Shown here in pieces: positions 1 to 8,836 of a stretch of 33,296 nucleotides of DNA. Within the stretch, counting starts at the first letter, position 1. Each line of letters opens with the position of its first letter. Below the pieces are notes generated by a model. The model was not told where the DNA came from, searched no databases, and worked only from the letters and a program-made list of their open reading frames with translations. Origin of the DNA: Actinomycetes bacterium (GTDB taxonomy: Bacteria > Actinomycetota > Acidimicrobiia > Acidimicrobiales > Ilumatobacteraceae); assembly GCA_025358125.1 (NCBI GenBank), contig JANYKS010000026.1:1-33296 (forward strand). Reading direction: 5' to 3'. The translations under genes and the position numbers were made by a program.

Positions 1-88
1 CCTTCTTGTCGTTCGCGGCATTCATCACATCGACCTTCTTGAGCAGATGGTCGTCGACGAACGGACCCTTCTTCAGGCTGCGGGACAT
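1..88 (-). CDS. rpsS: 30S ribosomal protein S19, N-terminal part
   Basis: S19 is a small-subunit protein that contacts the head of the 30S and, with S13, the A-site region. Only about the first 29 residues are in the window; the gene runs off the left edge. The start [18 protein letters not shown] is the conserved N terminus of bacterial S19. The ATG at 88 follows the rplB stop by two bases and its GGAGG ribosome-binding site (about 92-98) overlaps the end of rplB, so the two are translationally linked. The order rplB-rpsS is the standard S10-operon order. Confidence 0.95.
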   Translation of the reverse strand, partial: MSRSLKKGPFVDDHLLKKVDVMNAANDKK

Positions 89-90
89 GA

Positions 91-927
91 TTACCTCCGA
101 CCCTTGCTGGTACGGCGGCGGCGAACGATGAGCTGCTGCGACGCCTTCTTCTTGTTGCGGGTACGACCCTCTGGCTTGCCCCACGGGGAGACCGGCGGCC
201 GGCCACCCGAGGTGCGACCTTCGCCGCCACCGAGGGGGTGGTCGACGGGGTTCATGGCAACGCCACGGGTCTGCGGGCGAACGCCCTTCCACCGGTTGCG
301 ACCGGCCTTGCCGATGGTGACGAGCTCGTGCTCGCTGTTGCCGACTTCACCGACGGTTGCCCGGCAGTCGATGAGCACGCGGCGCATCTCGGTGCTCGGC
401 AGACGAACGGTTGCGAACTGACCATCCTTGGCAACGAGCTGCACGGCCATGCCGGCCGAGCGAGCCATCTTGCCGCCACCATCAGGGCGCAGCTCGACGT
501 TGTGGACGACCGTGCCGACCGGCATGAACCGCATCGGCATCGCGTTACCCGGCTTGACATCGCTGCCGTGGCCGCTGCGGACGTGATCGCCGACGTTGAG
601 GCCCTTTGGCGCAAGGATGTATGCCTTCTCGCCGTCCGCGTAGTGCAGCAGGGCGATCCGGCAGGTGCGGTTCGGATCGTATTCGATGGCCGCAACCTTG
701 GCGTCGACGCCATCCTTGGTGCGCTTGAAGTCGATGATGCGGTACTGACGCTTGTGCCCGCCGCCAATGTGGCGGGCGGTCTTGCGGCCGTAGACGTTGC
801 GACCACCGCTGCGTGAGCGGGGAGCGAGCAACGACTTCTCCGGTGTCGTCTTGGTGATCTCGGAGAAGTCCGGCGACGTCTGGAAGCGACGGCCGGCGCT
901 GGTTGGTTTGCGTGAACGAATAGCCAT
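91..927 (-). CDS. rplB: 50S ribosomal protein L2
   Basis: L2 binds 23S rRNA near the peptidyl-transferase centre and is needed for subunit association. The predicted protein is 278 residues, normal for the family. It begins [14 protein letters not shown] and carries the typical [23 protein letters not shown] segment region near residues 35-60 and the highly conserved [14 protein letters not shown] motif near the C terminus, which contains the His implicated in peptidyl-transferase function. The frame is open upstream to 972, but the ATG at 927 matches the family start; the longer reading would overlap rplW. Seven bases separate it from the rplW stop, so it is part of the same transcript. Confidence 0.97.
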   Translation of the reverse strand: MAIRSRKPTSAGRRFQTSPDFSEITKTTPEKSLLAPRSRSGGRNVYGRKTARHIGGGHKRQYRIIDFKRTKDGVDAKVAAIEYDPNRTCRIALLHYADGEKAYILAPKGLNVGDHVRSGHGSDVKPGNAMPMRFMPVGTVVHNVELRPDGGGKMARSAGMAVQLVAKDGQFATVRLPSTEMRRVLIDCRATVGEVGNSEHELVTIGKAGRNRWKGVRPQTRGVAMNPVDHPLGGGEGRTSGGRPPVSPWGKPEGRTRNKKKASQQLIVRRRRTSKGRR

Positions 928-934
928 TGCAGTC

Positions 935-1225
935 TCAGTTCTCGAACAGCGGGATGTCGTTTCCGGCTGCAAGGGTCACTATGGCCCGCTTGGAGTCGGG
1001 CTTTTTGCCGGTGCGATTGCTCTTGCGGGCGCGGGTTGCCTTGCCGATCCGATTCAAGGTGTTGACCTTGGTGACCTTCACGCCCCAGATCGCCTCGACC
1101 GCGTCGTGGATCTCAGGCTTGCTGGCGCTCGGGTGGACCTTGAAGGTGTAGACACCCTGCTCGATGAGGGCGTAGCTCTTCTCGGAAACCACCGGCGCCA
1201 AGATGATGTCGCGGGGATCTTTCAT
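935..1225 (-). CDS. rplW: 50S ribosomal protein L23
   Basis: L23 sits at the polypeptide exit tunnel and is a docking site for trigger factor and SRP. The protein is about 96 residues and begins [20 protein letters not shown], matching the usual L23 start; the C-terminal half has the [20 protein letters not shown] basic loop typical of the family. The ATG at 1225 shares one base with the rplD stop (TGATG), a coupled start. A GTG at 1228 in frame is a possible alternative start and would add one residue. Confidence 0.95.
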   Translation of the reverse strand: MKDPRDIILAPVVSEKSYALIEQGVYTFKVHPSASKPEIHDAVEAIWGVKVTKVNTLNRIGKATRARKSNRTGKKPDSKRAIVTLAAGNDIPLFEN

Positions 1226-2142
1226 CACTTGCCGTCCTTGTCGGTCTCATCGGATGTGTCGTCGGCTGTGTCGTCGGTCTGGGAACCGGGCTTGGAGAAG
1301 CCGGCGGCCTCAGCTGCTTGCTCGGTCGTGAACCATGCCTCGGCCTTGGTGGCCTTGTAGTAGCGGCTGCCCTGCACGTGATAGAGCATCGATTGGGCGT
1401 TGCCCTTGATGTCGAAGCCCTCCGGCTGGCTGTCGTCGGCGAGCGGGGCGTGGCTCCCGGGACCGAACGGACCCTCAGTCGTCGCCGTCGTCGCCTCGCC
1501 GTCGGCGGACACGATCGGGGTGCCGGTCGGCAGGTTTTCCTTGGTGAACACGATGCTGTCGTTGCAGAGCACGTCGTACGCGTTCAGCTCGCCGACCTCG
1601 ATCAGTTGCACATGCTGTAGGTTGCGGAAGCTCTTGACGGTCGCGATGTCATTGCGACCGTGGACGACGAGCACCGAGCCGGTGAGGCCGAGTGCGTTCA
1701 GCGCGGTTACTGCCGCTTTCGTGCTCGGGGCGTCCAAGCCCCAACTGTCGATGACAATGACCTTGCCCTCGTTCGCGCGGTCCGACAGTGCCGAGCGCAG
1801 CGCGAGCTTGATCATCTTCTTAGGTGTCTTTTGACTGTACTTGCGCGGCTTCGGGCCGAGGGCCACACCGCCACCGCTGAAGTGCGGAGCGCGAGTCGAG
1901 CCCTGGCGGGCGTTGCCGGTGCCCTTCTGCTTGAACGGCTTCTTGCCGCCGCCGCTGACTTCGGCGCGGGTCTTGGTGCTCTGCGTGCCGGCACGACGGT
2001 GGGCGAGTTGAGCGACGACGACTTGGTGCATGACGGGCACGTTCGGCTGCACGCCGAACATGTTTGGATCGAGTTCGATCGAGACGGCGTCGCCGGCCTT
2101 GGCGTTCTTGGTGTTGACGGACTTGATGGCTACGGAAGGCAT
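1225..2142 (-). CDS. rplD: 50S ribosomal protein L4 with a 100-residue C-terminal extension
   Basis: L4 binds 23S rRNA, lines the exit tunnel and in many bacteria represses its own S10 operon. The first ~204 residues are a normal L4: the [19 protein letters not shown] tunnel loop lies at about 74-92 and the C-terminal alpha/beta core follows ([17 protein letters not shown] around 128-144). The protein then continues for about 100 extra residues. There is a Gly/Thr-rich linker (205-243), a small folded-looking unit (244-283) with the pattern IKGN-x-SMLYH-x-x-GSRYY-x-x-TKAEAWF-x-x-x-x-x-AEAAGF, and an acidic Asp/Thr tail (284-305). The unit resembles small Ada-like metal-binding or 'sunset' domains attached to assorted actinobacterial proteins, but it has no cysteines. 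The start at 2142 lies four bases after the rplC stop. Confidence 0.96.
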   Translation of the reverse strand: MPSVAIKSVNTKNAKAGDAVSIELDPNMFGVQPNVPVMHQVVVAQLAHRRAGTQSTKTRAEVSGGGKKPFKQKGTGNARQGSTRAPHFSGGGVALGPKPRKYSQKTPKKMIKLALRSALSDRANEGKVIVIDSWGLDAPSTKAAVTALNALGLTGSVLVVHGRNDIATVKSFRNLQHVQLIEVGELNAYDVLCNDSIVFTKENLPTGTPIVSADGEATTATTEGPFGPGSHAPLADDSQPEGFDIKGNAQSMLYHVQGSRYYKATKAEAWFTTEQAAEAAGFSKPGSQTDDTADDTSDETDKDGK

Positions 2143-2146
2143 GACG

Positions 2147-2785
2147 TCACTGACCCTTCACAGCGTTGCGCACGATGACGACGCCACCGTTGGGGCCTGG
2201 CACCGAGCCTCTGACGAGCAGCAATCCGCGCTCGAGGTCGGCTTCGACGATTTCGAGGTTGAGCGTCGTGACCTGCTCGTTGCCCATGTGGCCGGCCATC
2301 TTGAGGCCTTTGAGCACACGTCCGGGGTAGCTGCAGGAGCCGATCGAGCCAGGGGCACGGTGGTGCTTGTGGTTACCGTGGCTCGCACCCTGGCCTTTGA
2401 AGTTGTGACGCTTCATGACACCGGCGGTGCCCTTACCACGGCTGATCGCGGTGACATCGACCTTCTGGCCCTTGACCAGGGTTTCGACTGTGATCTCCTG
2501 CCCGACGACGAAGCCGTCGACGCTCTCGAGCCGCAACTCGACGAGACGACGCCCGGGAGCGACGCCGGCTTTGGCGAAGTGGCCAGCTTCGGGCTTGGAC
2601 AGCTTCTTGGCATCTTTCACGCCATAGGTGACCTGAAGCGCGGTGTAGCCGTCGCGTTCGGTGGTCTTCACCTGGACCACCCGGGCCGGCTCGACGCGCA
2701 GCACCGTGACCGGGACAATCTTGTTGTCCTCAGCCCAGACCTGGGTCATGCCGACTTTTTCGCCGACGATCGCTTGTTGTGCCAT
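2147..2785 (-). CDS. rplC: 50S ribosomal protein L3
   Basis: L3 is one of the two proteins that nucleate 50S assembly, and its long loop reaches toward the peptidyl-transferase centre. The ATG at 2785 gives a 212-residue protein beginning [17 protein letters not shown], the standard L3 start. An AAAGG ribosome-binding site lies about ten bases upstream. The core motif [19 protein letters not shown] (loop around residues 130-150) and the [12 protein letters not shown] region are present. The open frame runs 38 codons further upstream but is not L3-like. In most bacteria rpsJ (S10) comes just before rplC; here the upstream 275 bases carry no S10 gene, so rplC is the first ribosomal gene of this unit. 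Confidence 0.96.
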   Translation of the reverse strand: MAQQAIVGEKVGMTQVWAEDNKIVPVTVLRVEPARVVQVKTTERDGYTALQVTYGVKDAKKLSKPEAGHFAKAGVAPGRRLVELRLESVDGFVVGQEITVETLVKGQKVDVTAISRGKGTAGVMKRHNFKGQGASHGNHKHHRAPGSIGSCSYPGRVLKGLKMAGHMGNEQVTTLNLEIVEADLERGLLLVRGSVPGPNGGVVIVRNAVKGQ

Positions 2786-3060
2786 GGCGGCAGCCTTTTC
2801 GTCCGGAACCGGGCGAACCCGGATACTTGGTGGGTACCAGTGATCTCGTTTCCGAGACCCATTCACGCAAATGCTCCGGGGGCAGGGCCCACGGAGCATC
2901 GAGATCAGTTGTCGCCGTGCGGTTCCCGCCGACCTGGTGTTGACGCAGGCAGGCGGGCATTCACGGACTTCGATTCGTCAAGACGTTGCCCAGGCCACGC
3001 TGACCCGGACACGACAAGGTGTGAAACTCTATCCAGGTCGCAGCGTTGATTCCACCCCGT
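2786..3060 (-). promoter_or_regulatory. Structured leader of the rplC operon
   Basis: This is the 275-base gap between iolG of operon A and rplC. Read on the minus strand toward rplC it contains three short, well-formed hairpins. An 8-bp stem ATGCTCCG/CGGAGCAT uses 2871-2878 with 2892-2899. A 5-bp stem TCTCG-GAAA-CGAGA (2844-2857) has a GNRA tetraloop. A stem CCGGG-TTCG-CCCGG (2809-2822) has a UUCG tetraloop. These precede the rplC ribosome-binding site. I see no convincing sigma-70 promoter and no strong terminator for the upstream iol operon, which reads in the same direction. A role in L4-type autoregulation is inference from its position. Confidence 0.55.
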
Positions 3061-4077
3061 TCAGGTGATTTCGGTGATCTTCACGACCCGGCCCTCGGCG
3101 ACCGACTTCTTGGCTGCCAGCCCGATCACGAGCGGGGCCCGGCCGGCCTCGGCGTCGACGGGTGATTCCCCGCCACCACGCGCATACGACACGAACGCCG
3201 CCCACTGGATCAGATAGGACGGGATGTAGCGGTCGAGGAAGAAGTATGGGATGGTGGCCGTCGTGGTGCCCGCTGCACTCCGCCGCGAGCCCGTGTGTTG
3301 GAGCGGGTTGTCGCTGGCCGCCATGCCGGCCGAGCCGAACGCCTCCACCCGCTGGTCGTAGCCGTATACGGCCTGGCGGCTGTTGTCGATGGTGGTGATC
3401 GCTCCGCTTTCGTGGGTGAGCACGATGACCGCCGTGTCGACGTCGCCCGCCGCGCCGATCGCGGGGTCCACCCGCACGGCGGCCTTGGCGTACACCTCGA
3501 CGACTTCGGAGCCGGTGATGAAGCGGGCCATGTCGAAGTCGTGGATGCTCATGTCACAAAACAGCCCGCCAGACATCTTCACGTACTCGATCGGCGGCGG
3601 GGCAGGGTCGCGACTGGTGATCCGAACGAGGTGCACGTCGCCGACCGCGCCGCTGATCACTGCGTCGCGGACCGATGCATGGGCCGGGTCGAAGCGCCGG
3701 TTGAATCCGATCTGGAGCGGCACAGCGCTCGCCTTCACCACCGCCAGCGCTTCGTCGCAGTTGGCGAGGTCGAGCGAGATCGGCTTCTCGCAAAAGATGG
3801 CCTTGCCGGCACGTGCGGCTGCCATCAGCAGCGCGACGTGGGCGTCGGTGCTGGCGCAAATCGCCACCGCGTCGACATCGGGTGACGAAAGAACGGCGCC
3901 GACGTCGGTGGTGTGGGGCGCATCGAGCGCGTTGCCGGCGGCCTGCGCCGCCGCGGCGTTGATGTCCTGAACGAACGCAAGGGTCGCACCGGGCACCTGG
4001 CGGGCGACGAGCTCGGCGTGCATCTTGCCGATGCGGCCGGCACCGAGAACCGCGATGCGGAGTGGGTGTGACGTCAT
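3061..4077 (-). CDS. iolG: Inositol 2-dehydrogenase (operon A)
   Basis: Member of the Gfo/Idh/MocA family, predicted to oxidise myo-inositol (or a stereoisomer) to scyllo-inosose with NAD+. The 338-residue protein has the Rossmann motif GAGRIG at residues 12-17, the catalytic EKP triad lysine K98, and the D175/H179 pair in CDMSIHDFDMARF, spaced as in the B. subtilis enzyme (D172/H176). Close family matches such as IGFNRRFDP and SRDPAPPPIEY are visible. The ATG at 4077 overlaps the SDR stop by four bases (ATGA); the longer open frame to 4323 is a shadow of the SDR gene. It is the last gene of operon A, and no terminator is apparent before the rplC leader. Its paralogue at 29048 has the same motifs. 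Confidence 0.9.
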   Translation of the reverse strand: MTSHPLRIAVLGAGRIGKMHAELVARQVPGATLAFVQDINAAAAQAAGNALDAPHTTDVGAVLSSPDVDAVAICASTDAHVALLMAAARAGKAIFCEKPISLDLANCDEALAVVKASAVPLQIGFNRRFDPAHASVRDAVISGAVGDVHLVRITSRDPAPPPIEYVKMSGGLFCDMSIHDFDMARFITGSEVVEVYAKAAVRVDPAIGAAGDVDTAVIVLTHESGAITTIDNSRQAVYGYDQRVEAFGSAGMAASDNPLQHTGSRRSAAGTTTATIPYFFLDRYIPSYLIQWAAFVSYARGGGESPVDAEAGRAPLVIGLAAKKSVAEGRVVKITEIT

Positions 4078-4889
4078 TGGGGGGTCTCCTCGGGGGTTGG
4101 TTTGGGTGCCTCGCCGGCGCCCTGCACCGATTGGTCGAAGTCGACGACGGCACCCGTCATGAGCCCGCTCTCGTCGCTCAGCATGAACGCGATCGCCCGC
4201 GCGACCTCGGGCGGTTTGATCAGCCGCCCGGTCGGCTGGGCGGCCTCCGCCGTCTCCAGCCAACCGTCGGCTGCACCGTGGAACCGGCGCTGCACCGTGT
4301 CTTCTGCCGCGGTGTCCATCCAACCAGGGTTGATCTGGTTGACGCGGATGCCGTGGCGCATCAACGAATAGGCAGCGTTCTTCGTCAGGATGCTCAGGGC
4401 GCCCTTCGAAACGCTGTAGGCAAGGATGAACGGCTGCCCGCCGTGTCCGCTGACCGAACCGACGTTCACGATCGCGCCTTGGGTGCCTTCGCGGCGCATC
4501 AGACCCGCAGCCGCCTGGATCATCAAGAACGGCGCCCGGACGTTCACGGCCTGGATCTCGTCCCAGATCGCGATGTCGGTGCTCCAGATGTCGCCGCGGG
4601 TGGTCGAAGCCGCCACATTGACCAGCCCGTGGACCGTGGCGAACTCGCGATCGACGCCGGCCATCACCTCGAACGGCGCGTCCGGCGCGCTCAAGTCGGC
4701 CGCGATGTAGTGACAGCGGGTCGGGCCGGTGGAGAGTTCCGACGCGAGCGCCGCACCCTTGGCGCGGTCGCGCCCGACGATCACGACGCCCGCCGCGCCT
4801 CTGAACGCAACAAGGCGCGCGACGGCCTCGCCGAGGCCGTGGGTCCCGCCGCTGACGACGATCACCCGGCCACTGAGTTGCCCGGTCAT
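4074..4889 (-). CDS. SDR-family oxidoreductase in inositol operon A
   Basis: Short-chain dehydrogenase/reductase of 271 residues. It has the NAD(P)-binding glycine motif SGGTHGLG at 13-20 and the catalytic Ser145 (VNVGSVSG), Tyr158 and Lys162 (YSVSK). The C-terminal RVNQINPGWMDT segment is typical of classical SDRs. The substrate is not visible from sequence; its position between iolD and iolG suggests a second cyclitol or deoxy-sugar-acid oxidation step. The ATG at 4889 follows the iolD stop by one base, and its own stop overlaps iolG by four bases. A truncated SDR with a very similar N terminus (GGTQGLGEAVA versus GGTHGLGEAVA) lies at the right end of the window, beyond operon B, so both clusters seem to keep one. 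The last ~20 residues are a Pro/Glu-rich tail. Confidence 0.85.
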   Translation of the reverse strand: MTGQLSGRVIVVSGGTHGLGEAVARLVAFRGAAGVVIVGRDRAKGAALASELSTGPTRCHYIAADLSAPDAPFEVMAGVDREFATVHGLVNVAASTTRGDIWSTDIAIWDEIQAVNVRAPFLMIQAAAGLMRREGTQGAIVNVGSVSGHGGQPFILAYSVSKGALSILTKNAAYSLMRHGIRVNQINPGWMDTAAEDTVQRRFHGAADGWLETAEAAQPTGRLIKPPEVARAIAFMLSDESGLMTGAVVDFDQSVQGAGEAPKPTPEETPQ

Positions 4890-4890
4890 C

Positions 4891-6723
4891 TCACACCCCG
4901 ATCCTCTGGTTGGCCTTGCCCGCCTGCATCGCACCCTTGGCGGCCATCACCTCCGGCCGATCCGACACCTCAGGGACACCCACTTCCCAGAACGCCCCAC
5001 CCTCCGTCCAGACGTCTGGGTCGGTCTGCAAGACGATGACGGTGGTGCGCTCCGCGACCCGGGCGCGCTCGAAGGCCGCCGATAGTTCGACAATCGTGGA
5101 CACCGTTTCGCTGATGCAGCCCATCGAGGCCGCGTGCGCTGCGAAGTCGACCCTGACCAGTTCGGCGTGGCGGGAGTCTTGGAGTTGGTTGTTGAACGGT
5201 ACGCCGCCCTGGTTGACCTGCAGCCGGTTGATGACGGCGAAGCCACCGTTGTCGCACACGATCACGATCAGCTTGTGACCCGACAGCACCGAACTGTAGA
5301 CGTCACTGTTCATCATCATGTACGAGCCGTCGCCAACGAACGCGATGACCTCCCGATCAGGCATCGCCATCTTCGCTCCCCACGCGCCGCTGATCTCGTA
5401 ACCCATGCACGAGAACCCGTACTCGCAGTCGTAGCTGTCGAGGCCCTTGGCGCGCCACCCGTTGTTGAGCTCGCCAGGAAATCCGCCAGCCGCGGTGAGC
5501 GCGTAGTCCGTCGGCAGCGCGACTCGGTCGATCGCACCGATGACCTGGGCGTAGGTGGGAACGGCGCCCTCGATCGGCGCAGCGATGCGGTCGATGTACG
5601 CATGATACGAAGCGGCCTCACGTGCCGACCGGGCCGTCCAGTCTGCACGCGCGCCGTATCGGCCGAGCCGGGGGGCCAACTCGGCCAGCACCTCCAAGGC
5701 ATCGCCGACCACAGCCACGCTGCGGTGTTTGATGGCATCGAACGACGCGGTGTTGACGCCGATGAACGCCGAGTCCTCGGCGAAGACGGTCCATGATCCG
5801 GTGGTGAAGTCCTGCAGCCGAGTGCCGGCGGCAACGACCACGTCTGCCGCCGCGGCAAGCGCGTTCGCGGCAGCGCATCCGGTGACGCCGACCGGACCGG
5901 CGTTGAGGGGGTGCGCCGCGAGCAGGCATGCCTTGCCCGCCATCGTCTCGACGACGGGGATGCCGTGCCGTTCCGCGAACCGCGCGAGTTCGGCTTGCGC
6001 AGCGCTGTAGTGCACTCCCCCTCCGGCAATCAGCAGGGGCCGCTCGGCGGTGCGCAGCAGCGCAGCGGCCCGGTCGAGTTGTGCCCGATCGGCGCGCGGC
6101 CGGGCAATCGTGTGGATCACCGGATCGAACAAGCGCGCCGGAAAGTCGAACGCCTCCGCTTGCACGTCCTGTGGCAGCGCGATGAATGCGGGCCCGCAGT
6201 CGGCAGGATCGAGCAGCACATCGACCGCGTGCGGCAACGACTGCAGCAGCTGCTCCGGCGCCACGATGCGGTCCCAGTAGCGCACGACCGGCTTGAACGC
6301 ATCGTTGACGGTGATGGTGGGGTCGCCGAAGTGCTCGACTTGCTGCAGCACCGGGTCGGGAATGCGGCTCACGAACGTGTCGCCCGCGAGCAACAACACC
6401 GGCAAGCGGTTGGCGTGGGCGACGCCCGCCGCCGTCACCATGTTCAGCGCGCCGGGTCCGATCGAGGTCGAAGCGACCATGATCTGGCGTCGCCGCTTGG
6501 CCTTCGCGTAGCCGACCGCCGCGAGCGCCATTCCCTGCTCGTTCTGGCCACGCCAAGTCGGCAACGCGTCGCCCGCCTGCTGCAGCGCATGGCCGAGCGA
6601 TGTCACGTTCCCGTGTCCGAAGATCGCGAACACACCGGGGAACAGTGCTACGTCCCCGTCGTCGCCGGGCAGCACGGTTCGCTGCGCGATCAAGAAACGT
6701 ACGAGGGCCTGAGCCGTTGTCAT
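4891..6723 (-). CDS. iolD: Trihydroxycyclohexane-1,2-dione hydrolase (operon A)
   Basis: Thiamine-diphosphate-dependent enzyme that opens the ring of 3D-(3,5/4)-trihydroxycyclohexane-1,2-dione to 5-deoxyglucuronate. The protein is 610 residues, about the usual IolD length. The N-terminal pyrimidine-binding half has the catalytic glutamate E62 in WRGQNEQGMA. The C-terminal half has the ThDP/metal motif starting at VGDGSYMMMN and continuing to CDNGG. The YECYGFSCMGYEI-like stretch (here DCEYGFSCMGYEISG) is characteristic of IolD. The ATG at 6723 (MTTAQALVRF) is chosen because the operon B copy begins MTVAQAIV at the same place; the open frame continues upstream to 6789 over the preceding gene. 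The preceding gene ends at 6741, leaving 17 bases. Confidence 0.93.
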   Translation of the reverse strand: MTTAQALVRFLIAQRTVLPGDDGDVALFPGVFAIFGHGNVTSLGHALQQAGDALPTWRGQNEQGMALAAVGYAKAKRRRQIMVASTSIGPGALNMVTAAGVAHANRLPVLLLAGDTFVSRIPDPVLQQVEHFGDPTITVNDAFKPVVRYWDRIVAPEQLLQSLPHAVDVLLDPADCGPAFIALPQDVQAEAFDFPARLFDPVIHTIARPRADRAQLDRAAALLRTAERPLLIAGGGVHYSAAQAELARFAERHGIPVVETMAGKACLLAAHPLNAGPVGVTGCAAANALAAAADVVVAAGTRLQDFTTGSWTVFAEDSAFIGVNTASFDAIKHRSVAVVGDALEVLAELAPRLGRYGARADWTARSAREAASYHAYIDRIAAPIEGAVPTYAQVIGAIDRVALPTDYALTAAGGFPGELNNGWRAKGLDSYDCEYGFSCMGYEISGAWGAKMAMPDREVIAFVGDGSYMMMNSDVYSSVLSGHKLIVIVCDNGGFAVINRLQVNQGGVPFNNQLQDSRHAELVRVDFAAHAASMGCISETVSTIVELSAAFERARVAERTTVIVLQTDPDVWTEGGAFWEVGVPEVSDRPEVMAAKGAMQAGKANQRIGV

Positions 6724-6740
6724 GCGGACGGTTTCCAAGA

Positions 6741-7916
6741 TCAATCCTCCCTCAGCGATCGGACGTCTTCCCAGCGCCCGCTCTCCCACGAGCGCAGGAC
6801 GGCGTCTTGCACACTCACGTAGCGAACGGCATCGCTGAACCCGGGTGTGTGCTCACGCCCTGCCGCCACCGATTCGAGGAACTCGTGGTCCTCGATGCAC
6901 ACGAGGTCTTCGAACCCGATGCCGTTGGCCGAACCCGGCACGAAGTTGCCGTGGTGGGGGAAGCGGTCGCCGCCGAACACAGTGGTGAACCCGGTGTGTT
7001 TGTGCTCGGCGGCGATGTACACACGGAGCTCGTTCATCTTCTCGAAGTTCCACGCGATCGAGCCCTTCGTCCCGTAGACCTCGAAGCTGTTCTGGCTCTC
7101 AGGGCCCATCATGGATCGGCACGCCTCGAACGTGCCCCGTGCACCGTTCGCGAACGTGCACAACATCGCGATGTAGTCCTCATTGGTCACCTCGCCGGTA
7201 GGGTCGCCGGGCTTGCCGCGATCGTAATGGGTGCCCGATTCGGTGGGCAGTGGCCGGCGCCGGATGAACGTCTCGCCGGTGCCGACGACGCGCGAGATGT
7301 CGCCGATCAAAAAATGGGCGAGGTCGACGGAGTGGCTGAGGATGTCCGTGCTGACGCCGTGTCCGGCGCCGTCGATGAGGAACCGCCACGACAGCAGACC
7401 CATCGGGTCGCTGCCGTACATGCTGAAGAACCGACCGTAGTAGTTGGTGACGGTTCCGATCAGCCCCTCGTCGATCATCTGCTTCGCGTACTGCACGAGC
7501 GGGACCCAGCGGTAGTTGTATCCGACGGCACTGATCACCCCGGCTCGACGCGCGGCCCGTTCGGCGATCACGGTCTGGGCCGGTGTGCCGCCGACGGGCT
7601 TTTCACAGAACACGTGCTTGCCATTCGCGGCGGCAGCTTCGACCATTTCGACGTGGAGCATGTTCGGGCTGGTGATGAAGACGACGTCGATCTCGGGGCT
7701 CGCCACAAGCTCGTGCCAGTCGGCGGTAGCACCCAAGAAACCGAACGACTCGACGGCATCGCGGCGACGTTCCTCCACGGTGTCGGCGGCCATGACCAGA
7801 TCGGGCTCGTACCCGCGCCCGAGGAAGTAGCTCGGCGCACGGCGGCAACCACGGCTGTGGGCCTGGCCCATCCATCCGAAGCCGATCACGCCGATTCCGA
7901 GCCTGACGCGGGTCAT
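6741..7916 (-). CDS. Gfo/Idh/MocA dehydrogenase, second type (operon A)
   Basis: A 391-residue NAD(P)-dependent dehydrogenase. The Rossmann motif GFGWMGQAHS lies at 12-21, the EKP lysine is K106, and the catalytic-type D191/H195 pair lies in STDILSHSVDLAHF. The N-terminal pattern (GFGWMGQAHSR plus a long second strand) places it near the levoglucosan/anhydro-sugar and scyllo-inositol dehydrogenase branch rather than with IolG. In this setting it probably oxidises a different cyclitol isomer from IolG; the exact substrate is inference. It starts at 7916 with ATG overlapping the iolB stop by one base. A clear paralogue lies in operon B at 25979, also next to iolD, so the pairing of this dehydrogenase with IolD is conserved. 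Confidence 0.82.
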   Translation of the reverse strand: MTRVRLGIGVIGFGWMGQAHSRGCRRAPSYFLGRGYEPDLVMAADTVEERRRDAVESFGFLGATADWHELVASPEIDVVFITSPNMLHVEMVEAAAANGKHVFCEKPVGGTPAQTVIAERAARRAGVISAVGYNYRWVPLVQYAKQMIDEGLIGTVTNYYGRFFSMYGSDPMGLLSWRFLIDGAGHGVSTDILSHSVDLAHFLIGDISRVVGTGETFIRRRPLPTESGTHYDRGKPGDPTGEVTNEDYIAMLCTFANGARGTFEACRSMMGPESQNSFEVYGTKGSIAWNFEKMNELRVYIAAEHKHTGFTTVFGGDRFPHHGNFVPGSANGIGFEDLVCIEDHEFLESVAAGREHTPGFSDAVRYVSVQDAVLRSWESGRWEDVRSLRED

Positions 7917-8836
7917 CAGGAAAGCTTGCGGGGTGCTGCGGCGCTGGTGAGCGGAACGCGTGGGTCGGTAGCCATCGCGGACCAGCTATCGCGAACCCAG
8001 TGGTGGGCGGGGTCGTCACAAAAGGCCATGCTGCGTTCGCTGCCCGGGCCGGCCAGGACGTTGAGGTAGTACATCGTGTAGCCGGGCGCGGCGACGCACG
8101 GACCGTGATAGCCACGGGGCACGCAGAACACGTCGCCGTCGCGCACCACCACGTTCTGGTCGAACTCCACCGACCCGTCGGCAGCGGGCGGAGTGTAGGT
8201 GCGGTGGATGCCGAAACCCTGGGCATCGACGTCGCTCGTGCCTGCCCGGCCGATGCTGAAGAAGTAGATCTCCTCGTTGTTCACCGGGCAGTCCGGCGAG
8301 TCGTCGTGGCGATGGGGCGGGTACGAACTCCAGTTGCCGTCGGGCGTCAGCAACTCCACGCACATCAACTTCGACGCGTACGGCCACGTCTCGGGACTCA
8401 TGAAGTTGGTCACCTGACGCGTGGCCGGGCCCGCGCCGCGGGTCTCGACGGGCACGAACTCCGCGGGGCCGTAACGCGCCGTCAGCCGGTCGGGGCATCG
8501 TGCCATCGCGATCGCGACGCGCCCTCCTGTCGAGCTTCGGATCGTAAACGTCGAGTCGCGCGGCACGTACAGGAAGTCGCTGACGCGCCCGAAAACCGAG
8601 GCTCGACCATCGAGGTGGAAGGTCTCGCCGTCGCACTGCACCGTGAGATCCTCTGCGGAAAGGGGCAGGACAACGGCTTCCGAATCGTCGAGCGAGTTGG
8701 AGCGCTCTACATCGGGCGCCAACGAAAACACCTGCAACCCGGTGAACGCCCACCCAGCACGCTCCGGGGTGAGATCGACGAGGTCATCGGTGCTGGCCAG
8801 TGATCCGGCCGGGTGATGCAAGCAGGGCGCGGTCAT
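7916..8836 (-). CDS. iolB: 5-deoxy-glucuronate isomerase (operon A)
   Basis: Predicted to convert 5-deoxy-D-glucuronate to 2-deoxy-5-keto-D-gluconate. The 306-residue double-stranded beta-helix (cupin-like) protein has the expected metal-binding set: H175 and H177 in PPHRHDD, E189 in NNEEIYFF, and H244 in RGYHGP. The family's length is about 270-310. The ATG at 8836 overlaps the aldolase stop by four bases. Compared with operon B, iolB has moved: here it lies between the aldolase and the dehydrogenase, whereas in B it follows iolG. The sequences of the two copies are well diverged outside the metal-site region. Confidence 0.92.
   Translation of the reverse strand: MTAPCLHHPAGSLASTDDLVDLTPERAGWAFTGLQVFSLAPDVERSNSLDDSEAVVLPLSAEDLTVQCDGETFHLDGRASVFGRVSDFLYVPRDSTFTIRSSTGGRVAIAMARCPDRLTARYGPAEFVPVETRGAGPATRQVTNFMSPETWPYASKLMCVELLTPDGNWSSYPPHRHDDSPDCPVNNEEIYFFSIGRAGTSDVDAQGFGIHRTYTPPAADGSVEFDQNVVVRDGDVFCVPRGYHGPCVAAPGYTMYYLNVLAGPGSERSMAFCDDPAHHWVRDSWSAMATDPRVPLTSAAAPRKLS

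Noticed and set aside
2030-3049. A 339-codon plus-strand frame across rplC and its leader
   Set aside because: It is antisense to rplC, which is certain; no domain is visible in the frame.
6600-8069. A 489-codon plus-strand frame
   Set aside because: Shadow of iolD and the dehydrogenase on the minus strand; no motifs.
8698-8709. GGAGCGCTCT, similar to the putative LacI operator
   Set aside because: It lies within the iolB coding sequence of operon A (codons for VERS) and is likely a chance match.
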